From positions 1 to 45,107 of the forward strand of contig DASXEH010000008.1 in the NCBI GenBank assembly GCA_036490215.1: a stretch of 45,107 nt of DNA, written 5' to 3'. The position numbers and the translations under genes are program-made. The first letter of the stretch is position 1. Each line of letters opens with the position of its first letter. The DNA comes from JASHSH01 sp036490215 (GTDB taxonomy: Bacteria > Pseudomonadota > Alphaproteobacteria > Rhodospirillales > Magnetospirillaceae). Below the pieces are notes generated by a model, which saw nothing but the letters and a program-made list of their open reading frames with translations, did not search any database and was not told where the DNA came from. Shown in pieces: positions 7,193-14,783 of this stretch.

Positions 7193-8158
7193 ATGACCGG
7201 GGGAGCACTATTATCTGAGGCGCAGTTTGGGCGCCTGAAAATGATCCTTGGCGAGCGCGATCCTGCGCTGTCCGCCTCGATCGGCAAAGCTATGCAGGCG
7301 CGCGGCGTGCGCCAGTTACAGCATTGTACAGAAGCCGAAAATCTCTTTAGCACGCTCGACAACGAGATCGTCGACGTTCTGATCTACGACTATGACCTGT
7401 TGGGCAACGACTTCGCCGATGTGATGCAACGCATCCGCCGCAAAGGGCGTGGCAAGAACCCGTTCGTCATCATTGTCGCCATGGTCAGCAATGCAGAGCC
7501 GGAAACCGTGTCGCGCCTGATCGGCGCGGGCGTGGACGATCTGGTGCGCAAGCCGTTTTCGATCGACCGCCTGTTCGAAAGCGTCGGCACGCTGTCGCAT
7601 GAACGTAAGCCGTTCTTCGTTTCCTACAATTATGTCGGCCCCACGCGGCGCACCGGCCATCGCGCACTGGAACCGGCCAGTCAGATCATCCATGTGCCCA
7701 ACACGGCGCGCAGCCGCGCCATCGAAGGCATCAGCGATGAAGAGCTGACCAAGATGGTCGACCGGGCGATCAAAGGCCTGGACGAAAAGCAGCTCGAATC
7801 CTGCGGTATCGAAATCGATATGTTGGCTACACGCGTTTCGCAGAATCTGGGCTCGGAAGTCACCCAGGAAGACCTGCAAGACGTGCGCGGTTCGCTATTC
7901 CGTATCGAGGCGGTGGCGGACGATCTGCGTAAGCGCAGCAAGGGCACGCCCTTCGAACGCATTTCGGAACTGGCGACCATGGTAATCGCCATGACCCAGC
8001 GCATTCTGCGCGCCCAGAACCCGGCGTCTTCGATCGAAGTTCAACTTATGGTGAAGCTGGCCGCCGCGATCAAACGGGCGCTCTCGGTCGAGCGGCATTC
8101 GGTCGATGTTATGCGTGAGATCACGTCGATGATCACAAACTTCACCAAAAGCCACTAA
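7193..8158 (+). CDS. Degenerate receiver-domain protein, paralogue 1
   Basis: A 321-residue protein. Residues about 15-140 form a CheY-like receiver with the phospho-acceptor Asp66 (LIYDYDLLGND) and Lys120 (VRKPFS). The usual acidic pair is reduced to Glu21, with Arg next to it. The remaining 180 residues start with SYNYVGPTRR and VPNTARSRAIEG and are helical, with no domain I can name. The protein at 8436 aligns over its full length and the one at 17473 more distantly. I chose ATG 7193 because it places ILGE at the same position as in the protein at 8436 and has GGGG at 7181-7184; ATG 7175 is also possible. It is probably a signalling output or scaffold protein, with function unknown. Confidence 0.75.
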   Translation: MTGGALLSEAQFGRLKMILGERDPALSASIGKAMQARGVRQLQHCTEAENLFSTLDNEIVDVLIYDYDLLGNDFADVMQRIRRKGRGKNPFVIIVAMVSNAEPETVSRLIGAGVDDLVRKPFSIDRLFESVGTLSHERKPFFVSYNYVGPTRRTGHRALEPASQIIHVPNTARSRAIEGISDEELTKMVDRAIKGLDEKQLESCGIEIDMLATRVSQNLGSEVTQEDLQDVRGSLFRIEAVADDLRKRSKGTPFERISELATMVIAMTQRILRAQNPASSIEVQLMVKLAAAIKRALSVERHSVDVMREITSMITNFTKSH

Positions 8159-8435
8159 TAATCACTTTTAGGGAGTTTTTCGGAGAGTCGACACCGCTTT
8201 AACACATGATTTCCGACTCGGAAAACTTCGGAAAATCGACTGATTTCGTATATAAATCAACCGAATACCTTTAGTGTTACAATTACAAAACAAAGCCGTG
8301 GATTTTTACCCGCCGATAGACCATGATCCCGGTCATCGACGCTGGGTTGCGCCAATTTGAATCCGATTTGAGCGTCGGGGCATGCAGGTCACATAAATGT
8401 CGCATGTCGACGCGCATATCGAGGACGGAAGGCAA

Positions 8436-9404
8436 ATGGCTTTGGCGAAGTCCATGGGACAACCACGATACGACCGTTTGCGTCTCGTCATCGGCGAGGG
8501 CAATTCGGACATGTCCTCTGCGATCAAAGACTCGCTCGGCGTCCGCGGCCTCCGCAAAGTCGTGACCTGCTCGGGCACCGATCACCTCTTCGATGCGCTC
8601 GATACCGAAATCGTCGATCTGCTGCTGTACGACTACGACCTTCTGGGCAACGACTTCGTCGATGTCATGCAGCGCATCCGCCGCAAGGCGCGCGGCAAAA
8701 ATCCCTTCGTGATCATCGTCGCTACGGTGAAGGACTCGGCGGTGGAAACCGTCCGCCGTCTGATCAGCGCCGGCGTCGACGATCTGATCCGCAAGCCGGT
8801 TTCGGTCGACCGCCTGTTCGAAAGCCTGGGTAATTTCTCGGCAAAGCGGAAGCCCTTCGTGGTCTCCTACGACTATGTCGGTCCCACGCGCCGCGTTGGC
8901 CGCCGGACCGATGAGCCCGCCAGCCAGTTGATCCGCGTGCCGAACACGCTGCGTAGCCGCGCCATCGAAGGCGTGAGCGATATGGATCTGGAGCGCCTCG
9001 TCGAAAGCGCCGTCGCCGGCCTGGACGACAAGCAGCTCGATTCCTGCGGCATCGAGATCGATATCCTGGCCAAGCGCATCGTCGACAACTACGGCCTGCC
9101 GACCAACACGCATGAAGACGAGCAGGATGTGCGCGGCGCGCTGCACCGGATCGAGGTGGTCGCCGACGATCTTCGCTCGCGCGCCAAAGACACCATCAAC
9201 GAACGTGTCTCCGACTTGGCCACAATGCTGGTTGCGATCTCGCAGCGCGTTCTGCGCGCACCGTCGGGTCGGGCGCTGGTCGAGGTGCAACTCCTCGGCA
9301 AACTGGCGTCGGCCATCCGCCGTGCCCTGCTGGTCGAGCGCAGCTCGGTCATGGTGATGCAGGAAATCACCAGTACCATCGCGCGGTATACCTCCAAGAA
9401 CTAA
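8436..9404 (+). CDS. Degenerate receiver-domain protein, paralogue 2
   Basis: A 322-residue tandem paralogue of the preceding gene, with long identical stretches such as YDYDLLGNDF, VMQRIRRK and GKNPFVIIVA. It has phospho-acceptor Asp66, Lys120 and a single acidic residue Glu21 (next residue Gly). The C-terminal part repeats the YVGPTRR and VPNTLRSRAIEG motifs and is predicted helical. ATG 8436 is preceded by GGAAGG and aligns with paralogue 1; the ORF can extend upstream to 8397. About 277 bp separate it from paralogue 1, so it may have its own promoter. No DNA-binding or catalytic output domain is visible. Confidence 0.78.
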   Translation: MALAKSMGQPRYDRLRLVIGEGNSDMSSAIKDSLGVRGLRKVVTCSGTDHLFDALDTEIVDLLLYDYDLLGNDFVDVMQRIRRKARGKNPFVIIVATVKDSAVETVRRLISAGVDDLIRKPVSVDRLFESLGNFSAKRKPFVVSYDYVGPTRRVGRRTDEPASQLIRVPNTLRSRAIEGVSDMDLERLVESAVAGLDDKQLDSCGIEIDILAKRIVDNYGLPTNTHEDEQDVRGALHRIEVVADDLRSRAKDTINERVSDLATMLVAISQRVLRAPSGRALVEVQLLGKLASAIRRALLVERSSVMVMQEITSTIARYTSKN

Positions 9405-9506
9405 AGCCGTAGCGGCCGAAAGCCGTAGCGTCAGAGCACAAAACGGAGTGCCTGAGACGGCGCTGGATGCCATCTTGTCGTCATCACAGGCAAGCTGGAT
9501 CGTCCC

Positions 9507-10439
9507 ATGAACCAAGCCCCCAACCCGACGATGCGCGCGGCCGAGTGGGTCTTGCTGCTTATCCTCTCGCTGCTCTGGGGCGGCTCGTTCTTCTTCGCCA
9601 AGATCGCTGTCGGCGAGTTGCCGCCGCTGCTGGTCGTACTCCTGCGCGTCGCCATCGCCGCGATCATCCTCTTGGCCGTCTTGCGATTGACCGGGCTTAG
9701 CTCGCCGCGCGATGGGCGGTCGTGGCGCAATCTGTTCATCATGGGATTGCTGAACAATGCGATTCCCTTCGCCCTGTTCTTCTGGGCGCAGACGCATATC
9801 CCGAGCGGCCTGGCGGCGATCCTGAATGGCACCACGCCGCTGTTCGGCGTGATCGTCGCTCAACTCGTCGGCCAGGAGCGGATGACTGTGGCGCGCGTCA
9901 TTGGCGTACTATTGGGGATCGTCGGCGTTGCCGTGATGATCGGACCGGCGCTACTCGCCGGTCTCGGCAGCGACGCGATCGCCGAGATCGCCTGCCTCTG
10001 CGCCGCATTGTCCTATGCCTTCGCCGGCGTATTCGGCCGGCACTATCTCCGCGCCCTGCAGCCGATGGTAACAGCAACGGGGCAGCTGATCGCGACGACC
10101 GTCGTCATGGTGCCGGTGGTTGCGCTGACCGTTCCAGGTCTCGGCGCGCTGCATCCGAGTCTCACGGTGATCGGTGCGATGATCGGACTGGCGGTGCTCA
10201 GCACCGCGCTCGCCTATGTCCTCTACTTTCGCATCCTGGCGGCCGCCGGTTCGACCAACCTCTTACTGGTCACGCAGGTGATGCCGATCACCACGATCCT
10301 GCTCAGCTGGGGTTTCCTGGGCGAGCATCTGCAAGCCCGTCACTTGGCGGGGATGGCGATCATCGCGCTGGGATTCGCGGCAACCGACGGCCGCGTCTTC
10401 CAGCGCTTGAAGCGTCCGGCGCCGTCGCTCGGACGCTAG
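9507..10439 (+). CDS. EamA/DMT-family inner-membrane transporter
   Basis: A 310-residue protein of the drug/metabolite transporter superfamily, with about ten transmembrane helices made of two EamA repeats (roughly residues 10-145 and 160-295). Typical features are the first helix LLLILSLLWGGSFFFAKIAV and the glycine-rich ends of helices. It probably exports a small metabolite or amino acid; the substrate is not predictable. The end of the gene overlaps the convergent aldo/keto reductase gene by four bases. Confidence 0.9.
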   Translation: MNQAPNPTMRAAEWVLLLILSLLWGGSFFFAKIAVGELPPLLVVLLRVAIAAIILLAVLRLTGLSSPRDGRSWRNLFIMGLLNNAIPFALFFWAQTHIPSGLAAILNGTTPLFGVIVAQLVGQERMTVARVIGVLLGIVGVAVMIGPALLAGLGSDAIAEIACLCAALSYAFAGVFGRHYLRALQPMVTATGQLIATTVVMVPVVALTVPGLGALHPSLTVIGAMIGLAVLSTALAYVLYFRILAAAGSTNLLLVTQVMPITTILLSWGFLGEHLQARHLAGMAIIALGFAATDGRVFQRLKRPAPSLGR

Positions 10440-11278
10440 ATCATCGGCAAGCCGCGCTTGTGGCCGCGCGGAAATGCCGCATCGAGGGCGGCGATATCGG
10501 CGTCGGTCAATTGCAGATCGCCGGCGCCGGCGTTGTCTTCAGCATGGAGACGGCGGCTGGCCTTGGGAATCGTCAGGACCGAAGGTGAGCGCGTGAGGAA
10601 AGCAAGCGCCACCTGATGGATCGTCGCGCGGTGAGCCGAGGCGATGCGCGCCAAGACGCGGCCGCCTTCTGACTTCGGATCGGGAAAGGAACCCGAACCG
10701 AACGGGCTGTAGGCGACGACCGCGACGCCATTCTTCTCGCACCAGGGAATCACCGCGTGTTCGATCGCGCGCTCCTCCAGATGGTAGAGCACCTGGTTGC
10801 AGGCGATCCTGTCGGGCCCAGCGATCTTGAGAGCGGCGTCGAGCCCGCGCTCGTCGAAGTTGGACAAGCCCCAGGCAAGGATTTTGCCGTCATCCATCAA
10901 CCGCTCGAAGGCTTCGATCGTATCCGCCAACGGATGCCGGCCGGGCCAATGCAGCAGATAGCAATCGAGCCGGTCGGTGCCGAGGCGCTTCAATGATTTC
11001 TCGCATGCGGCGGTCGTGCCGTCCTTCGATGCGTTGGTCGGCATCACCTTGGAGACGAGGAACAGATCGTCGCGGCATTCGGCGATCACGGGCGCGACTA
11101 AGGTCTCGACCCGGCCCGAGCCATAGAGTTCGGCCGTGTCGATATGCGTCATGCCGAGTTCGATCCCCCGGCGCAGCGCGGCCAGAACACTGGCCTTGTC
11201 ATCGCCTTCCATATTCCAGGTGCCCTGGCCGATCACCGGCACGGGACGGCTGACGGAACCGAAACGGCGCTGCTGCAT
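10436..11278 (-). CDS. Aldo/keto reductase
   Basis: A 280-residue cytosolic NADPH-dependent oxidoreductase with the TIM-barrel AKR fold. The catalytic tetrad is complete: Asp47 and Tyr52 (HIDTAELYG), Lys77 (LVSKVMP) and His110 (YLLHWPG). The phosphate-binding segment LTIPKASRRLHAEDN is near the C-terminus. It belongs to the group that includes E. coli YeaE and methylglyoxal reductases. The physiological substrate is unknown. It is convergent with the EamA gene. Confidence 0.9.
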   Translation of the reverse strand: MQQRRFGSVSRPVPVIGQGTWNMEGDDKASVLAALRRGIELGMTHIDTAELYGSGRVETLVAPVIAECRDDLFLVSKVMPTNASKDGTTAACEKSLKRLGTDRLDCYLLHWPGRHPLADTIEAFERLMDDGKILAWGLSNFDERGLDAALKIAGPDRIACNQVLYHLEERAIEHAVIPWCEKNGVAVVAYSPFGSGSFPDPKSEGGRVLARIASAHRATIHQVALAFLTRSPSVLTIPKASRRLHAEDNAGAGDLQLTDADIAALDAAFPRGHKRGLPMI

Positions 11279-11339
11279 ATAGCTGTCTCCTTCTCGCTTT
11301 GCGTCAGTTTAGCATCGCGCTGAAAAAGACAAGACGGCC

Positions 11340-11382
11340 TCAAAACGAAACCGGCGCCCGCCCCTGGGGGACGGACGCCGGT
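11340..11382 (-). terminator. Rho-independent terminator after the DUF2852 gene
   Basis: Read on the minus strand, 11382-11350 forms a long hairpin (ACCGGCGTCCGTCCCC with GGGGCGGGCGCCGGT) that is fully paired if G-U pairs are allowed. It is followed by TTCGTTTTG. The wobble pairs work only on this strand, so it terminates the DUF2852 transcript rather than anything on the plus strand. Confidence 0.8.
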
Positions 11383-11404
11383 CACGCAGCCGTACGAAGA
11401 TTCG

Positions 11405-11851
11405 TTACGCCGGAGGGTGCTGTTCCGGACCTTCGGACGCGCGGCGACGCCGCTCATTGAGGAATTCGTCGAACTCTGACTTGTCCTTGGCCATGCGCAG
11501 ACGATCGAGGAATTGCATGAACTCGTCCTGTTCCTCCTCAAGGCGACGCAGGGTCTCCATGCGGTATTCGTCGAAGGCGCGGTTGCCGCTGCTGTGATGA
11601 CGGCCACCATGACCACCGAACCAGCGCTCGGCTTTCTGTTGCGCGCGATCGGCGCGGTCGCGCCAACGTTCGGCGCGCGCCTGCCAACGATCACTGTAAC
11701 GGTCTCCGTGATGCCAACAGCCCATACGTCCACTCCTTGCTGAGAAAACCAAAAGCGCGAGCCCGGCGGGCCAGAAGAAGATGAAGCCGAGGATCGTCGC
11801 GGCGATCCAAGCCGGCCTGCCGAAATCATCCATCCTTGCCGCGAAGCTCAT
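11405..11851 (-). CDS. DUF2852 membrane protein
   Basis: A protein of about 148 residues. One transmembrane segment near the N-terminus (AWIAATILGFIFFWPAGLALLVF) is followed by a basic, Arg/Trp-rich linker, a His/Gly-rich stretch (GGHGGRHHSSGN) and a charged coiled-coil-like tail (ETLRRLEEEQDEFMQFLDRL). This layout is that of DUF2852 proteins, common in Alphaproteobacteria and of unknown function. The start is uncertain: ATG 11851 is preferred because a palindromic operator-like site lies just upstream; ATG 11863 and 11914 are in frame. It sits downstream of the TetR gene, and both have the same operator-like motif upstream. Confidence 0.8.
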   Translation of the reverse strand: MSFAARMDDFGRPAWIAATILGFIFFWPAGLALLVFSARSGRMGCWHHGDRYSDRWQARAERWRDRADRAQQKAERWFGGHGGRHHSSGNRAFDEYRMETLRRLEEEQDEFMQFLDRLRMAKDKSEFDEFLNERRRRASEGPEQHPPA

Positions 11852-11869
11852 GGCAACACCCATGTGAAT

Positions 11870-11884
11870 GTGAATAACATTTAC
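11870..11884. promoter_or_regulatory. Candidate TetR operator upstream of the DUF2852 gene
   Basis: GTGAATAACATTTAC, a 6-3-6 inverted repeat with one mismatch, lies 18 bases upstream of the likely DUF2852 start. It shares 14 of 15 bases with the perfect palindrome upstream of the nitroreductase gene (33788-33802). Confidence 0.6.
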
Positions 11885-11932
11885 ATTGATAGCGAGAACG
11901 CCCAGCCGAGTCAAGGGAGGTCGGAAATGAGG

Positions 11933-12571
11933 TTACGTATGGGCGGCGCGGTCGAGCCCAAGTCCCCGTAAATAAACGAGAACTGCAGCTTCCAGAAGAT
12001 CTTCCGGCGCCATCGGCAATTTGCGCCGCGCCGAATCGCCACGCGCGAACAACGAGGCGATTCCGTGCGCCATGGCGAAGATGTGGAGCGCCATCATCAG
12101 CGCCGGCGGCCGTTCCGCACGCGGCAGCGTGGCGGCCAATTCCTCTGTCGCTTTACGCAGCACGGCAAAGGCGCGTTCGCTGGCCAGATGCAATGCCGAA
12201 TCGACTTCAGGCGCCACGCCGGACTCGAACATCGCGGCATAGAACGCCGGCTCGTCGCGCGCGAAACCGAGATAGGCCTTCCCCATATTCTCGAACGCCG
12301 TCATGCGATCGGGCCGTCCGTCGTTCCAGCCACGCAACAACGCCGCCTCGAAGCGTTCGAACCCGCGCATGGCGACATCGGCCATCAGATCGTCGCGGCC
12401 ACGGAAATGACGATAGGGCGCCGCCGGGCTGACACCCGCCGCGCGCGAGGCCTCAGCGAACGTGAAACCACTGGGGCCGCGCTCGGCGATCAAATCCAAA
12501 GCGGCGCGGATCAGCGCCTCTTTGAGGTTGCCGTGATGATAGGTGCCACGCTTGTCGCCGCTTCGACTCAT
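11933..12571 (-). CDS. TetR-family regulator (WHG-domain type)
   Basis: A 212-residue TetR-family repressor. The N-terminal helix-turn-helix is at about residues 12-58 (ALDLIAERGPSGFTFAEASRAAGVSPAAPYRHFRGRDDL), and the C-terminal ligand-binding part resembles the TetR_C_33/WHG group. I chose ATG 12571 because the family pattern GTYHHGNLKEALI then falls near the start; the frame extends upstream to 12685 without support. A degenerate copy of the GTGAAT-N3-ATTCAC motif abuts the start codon, so autoregulation is likely. Likely further targets are the DUF2852 gene and the nitroreductase gene. The ligand is unknown; the group often senses electrophiles or xenobiotics. Confidence 0.88.
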   Translation of the reverse strand: MSRSGDKRGTYHHGNLKEALIRAALDLIAERGPSGFTFAEASRAAGVSPAAPYRHFRGRDDLMADVAMRGFERFEAALLRGWNDGRPDRMTAFENMGKAYLGFARDEPAFYAAMFESGVAPEVDSALHLASERAFAVLRKATEELAATLPRAERPPALMMALHIFAMAHGIASLFARGDSARRKLPMAPEDLLEAAVLVYLRGLGLDRAAHT

Positions 12572-12586
12572 GTTAATAGCTTTTAC
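12572..12586. promoter_or_regulatory. Candidate TetR auto-operator
   Basis: GTTAATAGCTTTTAC directly precedes the TetR start codon. Over 21 bp (12572-12592) it matches the DUF2852 upstream site (11870-11890) at 15 positions. It is a degenerate inverted repeat, so it may be a weaker site. Confidence 0.45.
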
Positions 12587-12699
12587 ATCAATCGCGGCAG
12601 GCCAACAATGACGGCGCCACGCCAGATCGATGCAATCCGTCAGACTTGGTGGGTAAATCGAACTGGAATAGTGGCTTGTGGCCAAGCGCGCCGCTTAGC

Positions 12700-14004
12700 T
12701 CACTCACGCAGCCCGTGTGGAATGGACAAAATCGAAGGATCCTCCAGTTGCAGGAGCTCCTGTATCGACTGCCGGCGCCGGATCAAGGTCACAGCCCCGC
12801 CGTCGATCATCACTTCGGGAATAAGCGGCCGGGAATTGTAGTTCGACGACATGCTCGCGCCGTACGCGCCAGCATCTTCGATCACCGCGAAATCGCCGAC
12901 CGCCGGCACAGGCAGCGTGCGAAAGACGACGCGGCCGCCCTCTTCCTGCGTGAACACGTCGCCGGACTCGCACAGCGGGCCGGCAACAGCGACCGGCACC
13001 GGAGCGCCGCGGACTGGCGCCCCTTGCGATGTCACAAAACGAATGTGGTGGAAGCTACCATAGGCCATTGGGCGCATCAGGTCGCTGAACCCTGCATCCA
13101 ACAGAACGAAAACATTTCCATCGACCGACTTCACGGCCCGGACCTCGGCGACGAGCTGCCCTGCATTCGCCACCAGGAATCGCCCCGGCTCGATCTCAAG
13201 ACGCACCAGCGTCCCCCAACGGTCGCTGAGCCGCTTCCGTGCTTCGTCCCAAATCGAGAAGTATCTTTGGCTGTCAATTTCCGCGTCGCCTGGGGCGTAT
13301 TGCACGGACAACCCGCCACCAGCCGAAATCGCCTCGATAGGCCGCGCAAGGCCCTTCGCGCACTCAACCATCGCCTCGGCGACGCGCGCGAGATGCGAGT
13401 ACTCCGCACCCGATCCGATATGCATATGCAGGCCGACGAGGTGAGCCCCGCAAGCTTCGACCGCCGCGAGGGCGTCGGGCAATTCGGTATGCCAGATGCC
13501 GTGCTTGCTCAACGGTCCACCTGTGTTGGTCTTGGCACTGTGGCCATGGCCGAAACCAGGGTTGAGCCGCAGCCACACTGGATGGCCCGGGCTGACGCGT
13601 CCAATCTGCGCGATCATGTCGATCGACCCGCAGTTGACGGGAATGCGCAGCGCGGCCAGTCGTTCAAGCGTTTCCCGGCTTATCAGGTCGGCTGTAAAGA
13701 CAATCTCCGCAGGGTCACCACCCAGCGCATAGCCGGCTGCCATCGCACGATCGACCTCGCCAATCGATACCGCGTCCACAAGAACGCCGTTTCGCCGCAT
13801 GACCTTCAAGATGGCAAGGTTGCTGTTCGCCTTCTGAGCGAAGCGAAGCGTGTCGAACGATTGGAGCTTTCGAACTTGGCGCTCGATCACCGCGGTGTCG
13901 TACAGCCAAAACGGGGTTCCGACCTCTGCCGCGATCGCACCGATCAGTTCGTCCCACCGGGACAGCGGGCTCTGTACAGCTTCATTCATACTGTTGGTAA
14001 CCAT
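12700..14004 (-). CDS. lysA: Diaminopimelate decarboxylase, E. coli-like type
   Basis: A PLP-dependent enzyme (434 aa) that decarboxylates meso-diaminopimelate to L-lysine. The PLP lysine is Lys58 in LRFAQKANSN. Other marks are NPGFGHGHSAKTNTGGPLSKHG, HMHIGSG, the EPGRFLVA segment and the C-terminal active site GPLCESGDVF plus YGASMSSNYNSRP. From memory it is much closer to E. coli LysA than to the LysA usual in Alphaproteobacteria, so this may be an acquired or second copy. No lysR-type activator gene is beside it. ATG 14004 and ATG 13989 are both possible starts. Confidence 0.9.
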   Translation of the reverse strand: MVTNSMNEAVQSPLSRWDELIGAIAAEVGTPFWLYDTAVIERQVRKLQSFDTLRFAQKANSNLAILKVMRRNGVLVDAVSIGEVDRAMAAGYALGGDPAEIVFTADLISRETLERLAALRIPVNCGSIDMIAQIGRVSPGHPVWLRLNPGFGHGHSAKTNTGGPLSKHGIWHTELPDALAAVEACGAHLVGLHMHIGSGAEYSHLARVAEAMVECAKGLARPIEAISAGGGLSVQYAPGDAEIDSQRYFSIWDEARKRLSDRWGTLVRLEIEPGRFLVANAGQLVAEVRAVKSVDGNVFVLLDAGFSDLMRPMAYGSFHHIRFVTSQGAPVRGAPVPVAVAGPLCESGDVFTQEEGGRVVFRTLPVPAVGDFAVIEDAGAYGASMSSNYNSRPLIPEVMIDGGAVTLIRRRQSIQELLQLEDPSILSIPHGLRE

Positions 14005-14044
14005 TCACGGATGCGCTGTGGCGTTCGTAATGATAAAGGCCGCT

Positions 14045-14398
14045 CTATTTCGTCGGCGGCGCGTCGAGTTGTTTGATCAGCGCCAGCAGCTTTTCGATGG
14101 CATGGTCGAGATCGCCGAACAGCGACGGAACCGAACTGTCGCCGCCGGCCATCAGCCCGTCGCAGAGATCCTCGGCCTCACCGGCACCAATGCTGACCTC
14201 GCCATAGCCGAATGTGCCCGCCGATCCGTGAAGACTGTGGACCAACTGCCGCAGTTCGAGCAGCGCTTCGCCCTTGCCGTGTTCGTGGTTGACCTGCGGC
14301 CGTAGTTCCGCGATGCGAACCGCTTGGTCGCGGGCGCGGTCGACGAAGCGACGTGCCATCGAGGCAAGGCGTTCTTCGCGTGAAAGTTCATCCGCCAT
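14045..14398 (-). CDS. HPt (histidine phosphotransfer) domain protein
   Basis: A 117-residue, all-helical protein. The HPt motif reads HSLHGSAGTFGY, with phospho-accepting His54. The residue usually Lys in HxLKG is His57 here. It overlaps the receiver gene upstream by 11 bases, and that gene overlaps the hybrid kinase gene by four. The three therefore form one operon and plausibly a His-Asp-His-Asp phosphorelay: kinase receiver to HPt to a separate receiver protein. Confidence 0.88.
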   Translation of the reverse strand: MADELSREERLASMARRFVDRARDQAVRIAELRPQVNHEHGKGEALLELRQLVHSLHGSAGTFGYGEVSIGAGEAEDLCDGLMAGGDSSVPSLFGDLDHAIEKLLALIKQLDAPPTK

Positions 14399-14783
14399 GT
14401 GTGGCCGCCCATATCTTTTTAACTTGATCGCCGAGCTTCATCGGATCGAGCGGCTTGGCGATGACATCGACCGCGCCCAGCTCGATGAAACGCTGCAACT
14501 CGCGCGTATTGGCTTTCGCCGTGACGAAAACGACCGGGATTGAGGCATGCTCCGGATGGCGCCTCAACGCGTCGAGCGTGGCGGGCCCGTCCATTTCCGG
14601 CATCATGACGTCGAGCATGATCAAATTCGGCCGAAAGCTGTCGGCCAGCGCCAAGGCCTCACGCCCCGAACCGCAGGTCTTGATCTCGACATCGCCCATC
14701 AACTCGAGAGCCATGCCGACGATTTCCTGAATATCGGGTTCATCGTCGACATAGAGAATTCGTTCCAGGACCACATCGCTCAT
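14388..14783 (-). CDS. CheY-like response regulator (receiver only)
   Basis: A 131-residue single receiver domain. The acidic pair is Asp13-Asp14 (YVDDEPD), the phospho-acceptor is Asp58 (LIMLDVMMPEMDGP), and the switch Thr/Lys are in VFVTAKA and IAKPLDP. All key residues are intact. There is no output domain, so it probably acts by protein contact or as a phosphate carrier in the relay with the hybrid kinase and HPt protein encoded on either side. Confidence 0.92.
   Translation of the reverse strand: MSDVVLERILYVDDEPDIQEIVGMALELMGDVEIKTCGSGREALALADSFRPNLIMLDVMMPEMDGPATLDALRRHPEHASIPVVFVTAKANTRELQRFIELGAVDVIAKPLDPMKLGDQVKKIWAATHGG

Noticed and set aside
9403..9430. 12-bp direct repeat (AAAGCCGTAGCG twice) after receiver paralogue 2
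   Set aside because: Only two short copies, one overlapping a stop codon; no sign of an attachment site or mobile element around it.
8283..9863. 526-residue minus-strand open frame opposite receiver paralogue 2
   Set aside because: It is low-complexity (rich in Asp, Ala, Arg, His), has no family match and lies opposite a clearly real protein with a ribosome site.
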